Origin: Candidatus Saccharimonadota bacterium
GTDB taxonomy: Bacteria > Patescibacteriota > Saccharimonadia > Saccharimonadales > JAQGHD01
Direction: 5' to 3'
NCBI GenBank assembly: GCA_028288965.1
Contig: JAQGHD010000021.1
Location: 1-52,133 of the forward strand
Length of the DNA stretch: 52,133 nucleotides
The position numbers and the translations under genes were made by a program. This document shows, in pieces, positions 15,736-22,343 of this stretch. Position 1 is the stretch's first letter. Every line of letters starts with the position of its first letter. The notes beneath the pieces are model-generated. The model had not been told where the DNA came from and ran no database searches. It saw only the letters and a program-made list of their open reading frames with translations.

Positions 15736-16002
15736 GTGTCGATCACGTTGCTGTGGATGGTTCTCGCCGCAGTTGCGGGTTTCGGCTTGTTTGCCGTTGC
15801 CTTGTGGCTAAAGCGTCAGGGAGTTAACCCGGTTCTTGCGCATGTCGCCGTCGCTTTCTCAGTCCTTGCGATCGGATGTGTGCTGTACATACAAGGGTTC
15901 TTCAACCAGGACCGTGCCAGTCTGTACACGATGGCCTTTGTCGCTGGCGCCCTTACGTGCGAAACATGCGCGTGGAAGCGTCAACGAGCGGGGTCACAGT
16001 AG
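15736..16002 (+). CDS. Small membrane protein, putative immunity partner
   Basis: An 88-residue protein from GTG 15736 with GGAGAAAGAA upstream. It has three hydrophobic segments (TLLWMVLAAVAGFGLFAVALWL, VLAHVAVAFSVLAIGCVLYI, and a shorter ASLYTMAFVAGALTC) and a basic end. No family recognised. It is 39 bp after the small secreted protein and shares its mRNA. By analogy with bacteriocin operons it could protect the producer, but this is only positional inference. Confidence 0.65.
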   Translation: MSITLLWMVLAAVAGFGLFAVALWLKRQGVNPVLAHVAVAFSVLAIGCVLYIQGFFNQDRASLYTMAFVAGALTCETCAWKRQRAGSQ

Positions 16003-16051
16003 GAGTTCATACGACTTCGGTCGCGTAGCGCCTACTGGGCACAGAAAGCAA

Positions 16052-16060
16052 AGTTAGCAG
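16052..16060 (+). other. 3' pairing segment, cassette 4
   Basis: AGUUAGCAG, exact complement of CUGCUAACU in the leader at 15099-15107. Confidence 0.7.
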
Positions 16061-16111
16061 AAAGTTTGAGCGAGCCGCCCCAGTCAAGGCCTTGGCCTTG
16101 GCACTCGCTCA

Positions 16112-16185
16112 GAAGGGCGCGGGCGGGAGTTCCGAGGGTCGCATACGCGATCACACCCTCGGTTCATCCCGCCCGCTATCCCTTC
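16112..16185 (+). ncRNA. Long 3'-UTR hairpin of cassette 4
   Basis: GAAGGG/CCCUUC, then GCGGGCGGGA/UCCCGCCCGC, CCGAGGGU/ACCCUCGG and CGC-AUAC-GCG, with bulge AUCAC (16150-16154) in the 3' arm, the same place as AUCAA in the hairpin at 14729. A separate hairpin UGAGCGAG/CUCGCUCA lies just upstream (about 16067-16111). The ribozyme follows directly. Confidence 0.85.
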
Positions 16186-16256
16186 GCTCGAATAAACGAA
16201 TAGCACCTAATAAGGTGAGAAGTCGTTCTGATGAGCTGTAAACAGCGAAATCGAGC
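16186..16256 (+). ncRNA. Hammerhead ribozyme, type III, cassette 4
   Basis: Stem III GCUCGA/UCGAGC (16186-16191, 16251-16256), stem I AACGA/UCGUU with distal CACCU/AGGUG and internal loop AUAG/AGAAG, CUGAUGAG, stem II CUG-UAAA-CAG, CGAAA. The expected cut follows AUA at 16194. One extra A (16192) lies between stem III and the cleavage triplet compared with the other copies. This could slow cleavage or be accommodated as a bulge. Confidence 0.88.
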
Positions 16257-16276
16257 TTAAGATAAAAAGCTATGTA

Positions 16277-16405
16277 TTGATGTGATTAAGTAACTTATCA
16301 CATATTTTTGCTGTCTAGTAATCTTTGTTGATTAACTTGCTTTTTTATACACAAGAGAGTATGTTAAACATAGCCCAGCGTATCTGGGGTACGAAAGGGG
16401 AAGCC
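16277..16405 (+). promoter_or_regulatory. Promoter/operator region and leader of cassette 5
   Basis: TTGATG (16277-16282) with CATATT 18 bases on, or TTGTTG (16325-16330) with TATACA 15 bases on, could serve as promoters; neither is as good as in the other cassettes. The first overlaps an imperfect inverted repeat TGTGAT...ATCACA (about 16280-16301), a possible operator. Bases 16257-16276 hold nothing recognisable. I find no long-range pairing segment here. Confidence 0.45.
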
Positions 16406-16774
16406 GTGCGCTTCTCAGTCCAAAAGATCGTTGCTTCGGCAGCGATTATCGGGTGCATCGCCATAGGCGGCGCAAGTACAGCAATGGCAAGTGTTGCCAC
16501 CAGCCACAAGGCAGTGGTGACCAGCCAGGGTTGCGTGGTCCAGCGACCGACTTTCTGCAGTGTGGCGTTTACCGCTCAGCAGACGAGCCAGATGGCCCAG
16601 AATCCACAGACCACTCGGCGAGTGATTCTCAGCCTCGGGTTGCCCAGTCGGTTCGAGACTCCGTTACTCCTCAACGTCGACCGCATTTACGACGCGGCGC
16701 GCAAGGCAGTTGCCATGCACAAAGCGCTCTTTGCAGCGGTCGCCGGCCACACGGTCTACCTCCACTTCAGCTGA
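16406..16774 (+). CDS. Small secreted protein, cassette 5
   Basis: I start this at GTG 16406, behind GAAAGGGGAAG, giving 122 residues with a signal peptide (MRFSVQKIVASAAIIGCIAIGGASTAMA). An upstream ATG at 16361 in the same frame has no ribosome site. The mature protein is short (about 95 residues), with CVVQRPTFCSVAFTAQQTSQM near its start. The pattern Cys, six residues, Cys-Ser-x-x-Phe-x-x-x-x-Thr resembles CAWAECSYYFNRNETWKI of the cassette 4 protein, so the two may be distantly related exported effectors. No partner membrane gene follows. No family recognised. Confidence 0.65.
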   Translation: MRFSVQKIVASAAIIGCIAIGGASTAMASVATSHKAVVTSQGCVVQRPTFCSVAFTAQQTSQMAQNPQTTRRVILSLGLPSRFETPLLLNVDRIYDAARKAVAMHKALFAAVAGHTVYLHFS

Positions 16775-16874
16775 AGTGATGATCACGCGGGGCGGCGTGC
16801 TCAGAAATGACCGTACAACGGGCCAATTGACTAAGGTCCTTAAGTCGAATTCATCGACACAGCGTCAGCGAGAC

Positions 16875-16950
16875 GAGGCAACGGGTGGGGAAGTCCTTAG
16901 TTGATTCGCTTACTAGCGAATAAACTTGGATCACTCCACCCGTTAGCCTC
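16875..16950 (+). ncRNA. Long 3'-UTR hairpin of cassette 5
   Basis: GAGGC/GCCUC and AACGGGUGG/CCACCCGUU form the base, with an upper stem AUUCGCU-UACU-AGCGAAU. A GGAUCAC segment lies in the 3' arm where AUCAA/AUCAC bulges occur in the hairpins of cassettes 3 and 4. No U-tract follows; the hammerhead does. Confidence 0.75.
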
Positions 16951-16955
16951 TCTCA

Positions 16956-17029
16956 TATCGATAAACGAATAGTGCCCATCCCATAGGGCAAAAAGTCGTT
17001 CTGATGAGCTGTAAACAGCGAAATCGATA
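16956..17029 (+). ncRNA. Hammerhead ribozyme, type III, cassette 5
   Basis: Stem III UAUCGA/UCGAUA (16956-16961, 17024-17029), cut after AUA at 16963, stem I AACGA/UCGUU with internal loop AUAG/AAAAG and distal UGCCC/GGGCA, core CUGAUGAG at 17001-17008, stem II CUG-UAAA-CAG, CGAAA. The distal stem I helix is wholly different from CACC/GGUG of the other plus-strand copies yet pairs fully, strong support for a conserved RNA. Confidence 0.93.
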
Positions 17030-17036
17030 CCAGGCC

Positions 17037-17073
17037 TTCAAAAAGCATAAGCGTTTGCTATAATGGATTTCAT
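17037..17073 (+). promoter_or_regulatory. Leaderless-type promoter of the DUF3048 gene
   Basis: TTCAAA (17037-17042), 16 bases, TATAAT (17059-17064), nine bases, then ATG. The promoter starts right after the cassette 5 ribozyme, so the core gene resumes with the leaderless pattern. Confidence 0.65.
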
Positions 17074-18267
17074 ATGTTCGATGACATTAAGTTACCGTCA
17101 GGACAAGGCGGGGCTAAAACAGACACCGCTAAAATAGAAGCACCAGCAACCGATAACAAACCGGCTATTTCTGGCGAGTTGCCCTCAAAAGTCCATGCCT
17201 CGTCCAAAGGGCGACGGTTCCACATAGGACGGCTTCATATAAATAGGAAGTGGCTGCTCATTGGTGGGGTGTCACTCTTAGTTATTAGTGCCGGCGTTAC
17301 CACGTTCATGCTTATGCACAAAAAACCAAAACCGGTAGCTCACGTTACCGTTGCACCTCCAGTCCCACCACCCGTCCCCACGACAGTCGCCGCCGGTTTA
17401 AGTGGCCTGTTAGTTACGCCCGATCAAGCCAAACGCCCCGTACGTGGCTTTATGATAGAAAACAGTCCTGATGCTCGCCCGCAATCTGGCCTTACCCAAG
17501 CCGAGGTCGTTTACGAAGCCGTGGCCGAGGGTGGCATCACCCGTTTTTTGGCGCTGTTTCAAGTTAATGAGCCGAGCTATATTGGCCCAGTACGCAGCGC
17601 CCGTCCGTATTATCTTGATTTCTTGCTGCCCTATGATGCCGCGCTGGCGCATGCTGGCGGCAGCCCTGATGCCTTAGCGGCCATTAAAACGCTAGGTGTT
17701 AAAGACCTAGATCAGTTTGCCAATTCTGACAGCTACCAACGCGTTAGCAATCGTTATGCGCCGCATAATCTGTACACCGGCATGAATAAAATTGATGCCT
17801 TACTGGCCAAGAAGGGCTACACCAGCAGCACCTTTACTGGCTTTGCACGCAAGGGCGAGGCCGCCAGCGCCACCCCGAATGCCAAAAGCATAGACTTCAA
17901 CATCTCCAGCTTCTTATATAACCCACATTGGGACTACGACGCCCCAACCAATACCTATAAACGCGGTGAGGGTGGTAAGCCGCACATCGATGAGAAATCT
18001 GGCGCTCAAATCGCTCCCAAGGTAGTTGTTGCCGTTGTTATGAACAAAGGGTTAGCCGCCGATCACTTACACAGCACCTACGCCACCACTGGCAATGGAC
18101 AGATCTTCGTCTTTCAGGATGGGATGGTTACCGCCGGCACATGGAGCAAAGCGGGCAGTAAGAATCCGTTTGTCTTTGGTGATGCGGCCGGTAAGCCGCT
18201 GGCCCTTAACCCCGGCCAAACTTGGGTCAGTATTGTCGATGCCACTAGCAAAGTGGTCTATAAGTAA
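17074..18267 (+). CDS. DUF3048 (YerB-family) membrane-anchored protein
   Basis: A 397-residue protein: a cytoplasmic N-terminus of ~65 residues, one transmembrane helix (WLLIGGVSLLVISAGVTTFML), a Pro/Val linker and an extracellular domain. RPVRGFMIENSPDARPQSGL, VYEAVAEGGITRFLALF and SARPYYLDFLLPYDA are hallmarks of DUF3048, the YerB lipoprotein family. In B. subtilis YerB the protein is a lipoprotein; here the lipobox is replaced by a signal-anchor. The biochemical role is unknown; cell-envelope functions are suspected. Standard core composition and leaderless promoter set it apart from the cassettes just upstream. Confidence 0.8.
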   Translation: MFDDIKLPSGQGGAKTDTAKIEAPATDNKPAISGELPSKVHASSKGRRFHIGRLHINRKWLLIGGVSLLVISAGVTTFMLMHKKPKPVAHVTVAPPVPPPVPTTVAAGLSGLLVTPDQAKRPVRGFMIENSPDARPQSGLTQAEVVYEAVAEGGITRFLALFQVNEPSYIGPVRSARPYYLDFLLPYDAALAHAGGSPDALAAIKTLGVKDLDQFANSDSYQRVSNRYAPHNLYTGMNKIDALLAKKGYTSSTFTGFARKGEAASATPNAKSIDFNISSFLYNPHWDYDAPTNTYKRGEGGKPHIDEKSGAQIAPKVVVAVVMNKGLAADHLHSTYATTGNGQIFVFQDGMVTAGTWSKAGSKNPFVFGDAAGKPLALNPGQTWVSIVDATSKVVYK

Positions 18268-18547
18268 GCATTTGCTGCCAAAGTAAAAAATCTGCTATAC
18301 AAAGCATATGGTTAGTGCTAAAACTAAGAGCAGTCATGTGAGTACTTCCATTTGGATTTTTACGCACAGACTTATCTAAAGCTCGTGGCAGCATACTTCG
18401 GTCCCTGTTAGCCACTCATATGTTTCTCGGTAACGAATCGTAATCGAACGGTTTACGACATCTGCTGGGCAACTCTCCAACTTTAAATCCGTTCGCTGGT
18501 AGTAATCTCTTACCGGCAATTTTTTAATTAACTTCAGGAGCTTAGAT

Positions 18548-18799
18548 ATGAACACCTTATCAGTCAACAAAGAAGTCGAAGTGAACGCCTTTTCTTTTGT
18601 AAACCGCCACGGTTTGCAGGGCGTACCACGCACCATTACCGTCGAAAACAAACAATATTCATTTGTGGATAACGGCATTCGTTACCTCATCCAAAAAGGG
18701 CAGGAGCTGAGCCGCTTGTTCGATATGACCGATGGGCAACGAACTTTTCGCTTACGCCACGAGAACGACCACTGGCTGCTGGTCAGTATTAAGGGCTAA
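18548..18799 (+). CDS. Small hypothetical protein ahead of umuDC
   Basis: An 83-residue basic/acidic mixed protein (MNTLSVNKEVEVNAFSFVNRHGLQ...) with AGGAG upstream of the ATG. The predicted strands and charged turns suggest a small beta-rich fold. It is two codons ahead of the UmuD-like gene and so probably co-transcribed as the first gene of a three-gene operon. No family recognised. The 280 bp in front (18268-18547) has no gene and no clear LexA-type box; I see only a weak hairpin with CCGGTAAGAG on one arm. Confidence 0.65.
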   Translation: MNTLSVNKEVEVNAFSFVNRHGLQGVPRTITVENKQYSFVDNGIRYLIQKGQELSRLFDMTDGQRTFRLRHENDHWLLVSIKG

Positions 18800-18801
18800 G
18801 T

Positions 18802-19146
18802 ATGAAAGCTAATCATACCGACGGTACAGAGGTATCCATCCACGCTGGCTTTCCCAATCCGGCCACTGATAGATCCCTCCACACCCTCGATCTCCATCAG
18901 CTGCTCATCCAGCACACGCATAGCACGTACTTTGTGAGAATACGTGGTCATGAGTGGAGCCGGCTAGGTATCTTTGATGACGATATAGCGCTTGTGGATA
19001 AAGCTCTGGACCCCGGTGGTAACGATATTGTTATGTGGTGGAAAGAGGGGGATTTTATGTTATCCACACTAAACAGTTTGCCGCTGGAGGCCACGGTGTG
19101 GGGAGTCATTACGGCAGTTATCCACCAGTTTAGGGGCAAGGCATGA
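18802..19146 (+). CDS. umuD: UmuD'-like protein lacking the Ser/Lys dyad
   Basis: A 114-residue S24/LexA-fold protein aligned to E. coli UmuD: GFPNPATD matches the GFPSPAAD after the cleavage site, LDLHQLLIQH matches IDLNQLLIQH, and TYFVRIRGHEW...GIFDDDIALVD matches TYFVKASGDSM...GISDGDLLIVD. In this alignment the nucleophile Ser is Glu51 and the general-base Lys is Ser88. The residue before the scissile Gly is Ala instead of Cys, and the N-terminal arm is short. It therefore cannot self-cleave and resembles a permanently processed UmuD'. It overlaps umuC by 4 bp, so it likely acts as the polymerase V accessory subunit. Confidence 0.8.
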   Translation: MKANHTDGTEVSIHAGFPNPATDRSLHTLDLHQLLIQHTHSTYFVRIRGHEWSRLGIFDDDIALVDKALDPGGNDIVMWWKEGDFMLSTLNSLPLEATVWGVITAVIHQFRGKA

Positions 19147-20429
19147 ACACAGTCTTTGCGCTTATAGACTGTAATAACTTTTTTGTCAGTTGTGAGCGCA
19201 TCTTTCGGCCGGATCTGGAAGGCCAGCCGGTGGTGGTGCTGTCGAGCAATGATGGCTGTGCCGTGGCCCGCAGTAACGAGGCCAAGGCGCTGGGTATTCC
19301 CATGGGCGCGCCAGCTTTTAAGTATCGGCAACTTTTTAAAGATCATGGGGTGGTGCAATTCTCGGCCAACTTTGAACTCTACGGAGATATTTCTAAGCGT
19401 ATCATTCAACTTTTATCGGCTATAACACCGCGTATTGAGGTGTATTCGGTGGATGAATCCTTTTTAGATCTCAGCGCCTTGCTCATACAAAATTACGAAG
19501 CCTGGGGCCGCTGGGTAGTGGAGCGAATCAGCCGTGAAATCGGCATACCAGTGTCGATTGGCATTGCTCCTACTAAAACCCTGGCCAAGCTGGCCAGTGA
19601 CCGGGCTAAAAAAGATCCCCGGCTAGCAGGCGTACTGAATTTAGCCAGCCGTGATAAAGAATTTGTTTATAGTTATGCGGAGGCCACGGCCATTGAAGAT
19701 GTGTGGGGAGTAGGGCGGCGTTTGGCTCCACGGTTGCGCGGTGAAGGCATTGCTACGGCCGCCCAGTTAGCGGACATGCGGCCCCAGCACGCTCGACAGC
19801 TCATGGGTATTCGCGGTGAGCAACTGGTTCGTGAGCTGGCTGGGGAGGGCTGTTTTGGGCTGGAACTGGAGCACAAGTTGCAAAAGAGCATTGCCCGCAC
19901 CCGCACGTTTGGCGAGGATACCAACGATCCGGCGGTGCTGCAGGCCGCTATCGCTAATTTTGCCGTTCAAGCCGCTTTTAGGCTGCGCCGAGAAGGCCTG
20001 CTAACTAGGCGAGCCAGTTTATTTATAACCACCAGCCGACATAAACCTGGCTACAAACAATGGCACCGAGAACTCCGGTTTGATGTGCCGACCGCCGATA
20101 GCGGTCTACTCATTAGCAAACTGGTCGAGGCCTTGCAGGGCCTCTACGAGCCGCAGCAGTTGTACCACCGGGCAGGAGTGTGGCTACATGATTTTTACCC
20201 AGAGGTGGCAGTTCAAACCGATTTATTTGGTCAACTGAGCCCGGCGGCCCATGATTTGTCCCGCTTGCGCATGCAAACCATAGACAATATCAACCACCGC
20301 TACGGCAAACGCCGTATTCATTATGCAGCCGAAGATCTTGGTAATAAATGGGAACCTAAACATCGCCTGCGTAGTCCCCGCTATGTCTCAGCTTGGCAAG
20401 AATTACCTATTGCTCTAATTGGCCAGTAG
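19143..20429 (+). CDS. umuC: Y-family DNA polymerase, UmuC
   Basis: A 428-residue translesion polymerase. FALIDCNNFFVSCERIFRPDLEGQPVVVLSSNDGC is the Y-family N-terminus with catalytic Asp; YSVDESFLDLS carries the second acidic pair; VSIGIAPTKTLAKLA and WGVGRR.. are the palm and thumb (HhH) motifs. The C-terminal little-finger domain includes PAAHDLSRLRMQTIDNINHRYGKRRI, found in UmuC rather than DinB. It copies damaged DNA with UmuD'. ATG overlaps the umuD stop (ATGA). Length is normal for UmuC (about 420). Confidence 0.92.
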   Translation: MNTVFALIDCNNFFVSCERIFRPDLEGQPVVVLSSNDGCAVARSNEAKALGIPMGAPAFKYRQLFKDHGVVQFSANFELYGDISKRIIQLLSAITPRIEVYSVDESFLDLSALLIQNYEAWGRWVVERISREIGIPVSIGIAPTKTLAKLASDRAKKDPRLAGVLNLASRDKEFVYSYAEATAIEDVWGVGRRLAPRLRGEGIATAAQLADMRPQHARQLMGIRGEQLVRELAGEGCFGLELEHKLQKSIARTRTFGEDTNDPAVLQAAIANFAVQAAFRLRREGLLTRRASLFITTSRHKPGYKQWHRELRFDVPTADSGLLISKLVEALQGLYEPQQLYHRAGVWLHDFYPEVAVQTDLFGQLSPAAHDLSRLRMQTIDNINHRYGKRRIHYAAEDLGNKWEPKHRLRSPRYVSAWQELPIALIGQ

Positions 20430-20449
20430 GCAGCCGTAACCTAGCTGTC

Positions 20450-21871
20450 TTATAAAATTTCATAGATCTTTGCGAGAGACCTCAATCTCTTAAGGGCACC
20501 CCCGACGATTTGGCAAGCACGTGACTCAGTAAAACCCAGTTGTCTACCTATTTCAGCCAATTTATAATCCGACTCGTACGGCGTCAGACCGAAGTACATG
20601 CGAGTAACCATTTGCTGCCGTTCAGGTAACATACTAACAATATTTTCTAGATCAACAGCTTGGGCGGTAGCTAGAACCTCATCTTCGACACTTACGGTAT
20701 CTGGTATATCCCATGCTTGGCGATCAGAATCAACCGTCTCGTGAATAGACAGTGTGTGGGCTCGGTTTGATCTGGCTTGTATAATTTGAACTTTCGGGAT
20801 ATCGATATCTAAACCTTCAGCAACAGTTATTAGATCTACGCCGGTCGCCTGGGCGTCTTTTATTTTTTTCATATGCTGCATATCATGGCGACTCAAACGT
20901 ATAGCATTACCAGTCCTGCGCAGAGCATCTATGGCCGCACCCTTGATACGGTATATACAGAAAGTACTTACTTTAGCCTCAGTGGTACCTAGGTCAAAGC
21001 GAGCCATAGACTCGAGTAGGCCATCAAGGCCTTCGGCGGTGAGGTCTTGCTGGGTAAGACTACTAGCCATGTGAACATACGAACGAATAAGCGACGCTAC
21101 AAGAGGCTGGGCCTGTCTGAAAAAGGTATTGAATGTTTCGGTTATGGCCAAAGCAGTCTCTATGTAATCTGCCTCTGGCATACTGTTTTTAAAGACATCG
21201 TGGGCCCGCAGTAACAGCACCATACTGCGCATAATGTCATCTTCGTAAAACCAATTAGGATGGGCCAGCTCGGTCCTCATATTGGCCGCTAACGCCCGCA
21301 AATTTTCTAACTTACTTGGCAAGTCCTCGCCCTGAATGAAGTAATCAATAGTCTCTTGATCGCTCAGCTCTACTTGGGGTGCCACAAAGGCTTTTTGTAG
21401 ATGCCCTCCCTTAAAGACCGTTATTTCTACAGTTGGCTTGTGGTTCAGGTAGATTTCAAGTTCTGTTGGTGGCTCTTCATCAGGTATCTGCTCAGCGGCT
21501 TCGCCTAAAATGAGCTGCTGATGGGCCTTTTCGCCAAAGCCACGCACCGCCCATTTGGCAATAATATCTACGGCCTTTAGGTGGTCTACGACGTCTTGAC
21601 GAATATCAGGTAAAAGGCTTGCGAATCTTTGATATTCAAGGTCAGAAAGTTTAACTATATCCCAGGTTTCCTGGCGCAATACCTGCAGAGTTACCGGCTG
21701 ACGATCCAAGGCGCGATCAACCAACGTGAGCACCGGATCATCGAAACCACTCTTCTTTAAATAGTCTAAAATGTCTATATCATTTAACTCTTCACTTAAT
21801 CCTTGTCCAGGCACATTATCAAGGACTGCTTCGTGGTTAAAACTGTCTAATAATTCTGGTGAACTTGACAT
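20450..21871 (-). CDS. Sigma-70-family factor (FliA/WhiG-like) with novel N-domain
   Basis: A 473-residue protein. The first ~130 residues carry the domain shared with the proteins at 509 and 4512 (DIDILDYLKKSGFDDPVLTLVDRALDRQPVTLQVLRQETWDIVKLSD ... QLILGEAAE). After a ~130-residue helical middle come region 2-like sequence (ESMARFDLGTTEAKVSTFCIYRIKGAAIDALRR, as in FliA-type 'RIRGAMLDELR'), a region 3-like part, and region 4 (MLPERQQMVTRMYFGL ... LAEIGRQLGFTESRACQI). The start ATG 21871 lies nine bases after TATATA on the minus strand, so the mRNA is probably leaderless. Probably an alternative sigma with regulon unknown. Confidence 0.8.
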   Translation of the reverse strand: MSSSPELLDSFNHEAVLDNVPGQGLSEELNDIDILDYLKKSGFDDPVLTLVDRALDRQPVTLQVLRQETWDIVKLSDLEYQRFASLLPDIRQDVVDHLKAVDIIAKWAVRGFGEKAHQQLILGEAAEQIPDEEPPTELEIYLNHKPTVEITVFKGGHLQKAFVAPQVELSDQETIDYFIQGEDLPSKLENLRALAANMRTELAHPNWFYEDDIMRSMVLLLRAHDVFKNSMPEADYIETALAITETFNTFFRQAQPLVASLIRSYVHMASSLTQQDLTAEGLDGLLESMARFDLGTTEAKVSTFCIYRIKGAAIDALRRTGNAIRLSRHDMQHMKKIKDAQATGVDLITVAEGLDIDIPKVQIIQARSNRAHTLSIHETVDSDRQAWDIPDTVSVEDEVLATAQAVDLENIVSMLPERQQMVTRMYFGLTPYESDYKLAEIGRQLGFTESRACQIVGGALKRLRSLAKIYEIL

Positions 21872-22052
21872 GACGGGGTTATATATCCTTAAACATCTAC
21901 CATAATATGTTGCTTGATATAATACAATAAAACGATAGATACCAGCTAATTGTTATTCCTAACTACAAATTTCGTAGAAAACCCGCACGAGGGTGACACT
22001 CACAGCTTGAGGAAATCTATTTAACATGAGTTGATTATGACACAACAATCTT

Positions 22053-22129
22053 TGGTGACCCCTGCGGGATTCGAACCCGCGATCTTCAGGATGAGAACCT
22101 GATGTCCTAAACCGCTAGACGAAGGGGCC
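22053..22129 (-). tRNA. tRNA-Glu (anticodon CUC)
   Basis: A complete cloverleaf on the minus strand: acceptor GGCCCCU/AGGGGUC, D arm with UAGCGGUUUAGGA, anticodon stem UCAGG/CCUGA with loop UUCUCAU giving anticodon CUC, T arm GCGGGUUCGAAUCCCGC, discriminator A and encoded CCA. It reads GAG. A 10-bp palindrome (CCAUGGUGAC-CC-GUCACCAUGG, 22130-22151) sits directly at its 5' side and would form a hairpin in the precursor. Confidence 0.95.
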
Positions 22130-22224
22130 CCATGGTGACCCGTCACCATGGGTACATGGATAGGGCCATATGGCTCACTGCCAGAATGGGAATGCTAGTA
22201 AAGAGCCTTAGTTTGAACCGGCAA

Positions 22225-22253
22225 ATTGTAGCATAACAGAGGTAAACTGTCCA
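22225..22253 (-). promoter_or_regulatory. Probable promoter of tRNA-Glu
   Basis: On the minus strand TGGACA (22253-22248), 17 bases, TACAAT (22230-22225), about 90 bases before the mature tRNA 5' end. Confidence 0.55.
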
Positions 22254-22343
22254 TCTAAGAAGTTGAAAAAAGCTGCCAAAACCCTGATAATGAACAGAAG
22301 CATAAGCATCAACAGTAGAAAGCGAGTCATACAAGTAACGCTC

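Noticed and set aside
14729-16950. The long GC-rich hairpins as intrinsic terminators
   Set aside because: No U-tract follows any of them; each is followed at once by a hammerhead ribozyme.
22130-22152. Palindrome beside tRNA-Glu as an attachment site or terminator
   Set aside because: It lies at the 5' side of the tRNA without a U-tract, and no integrase is nearby; more likely a precursor hairpin.
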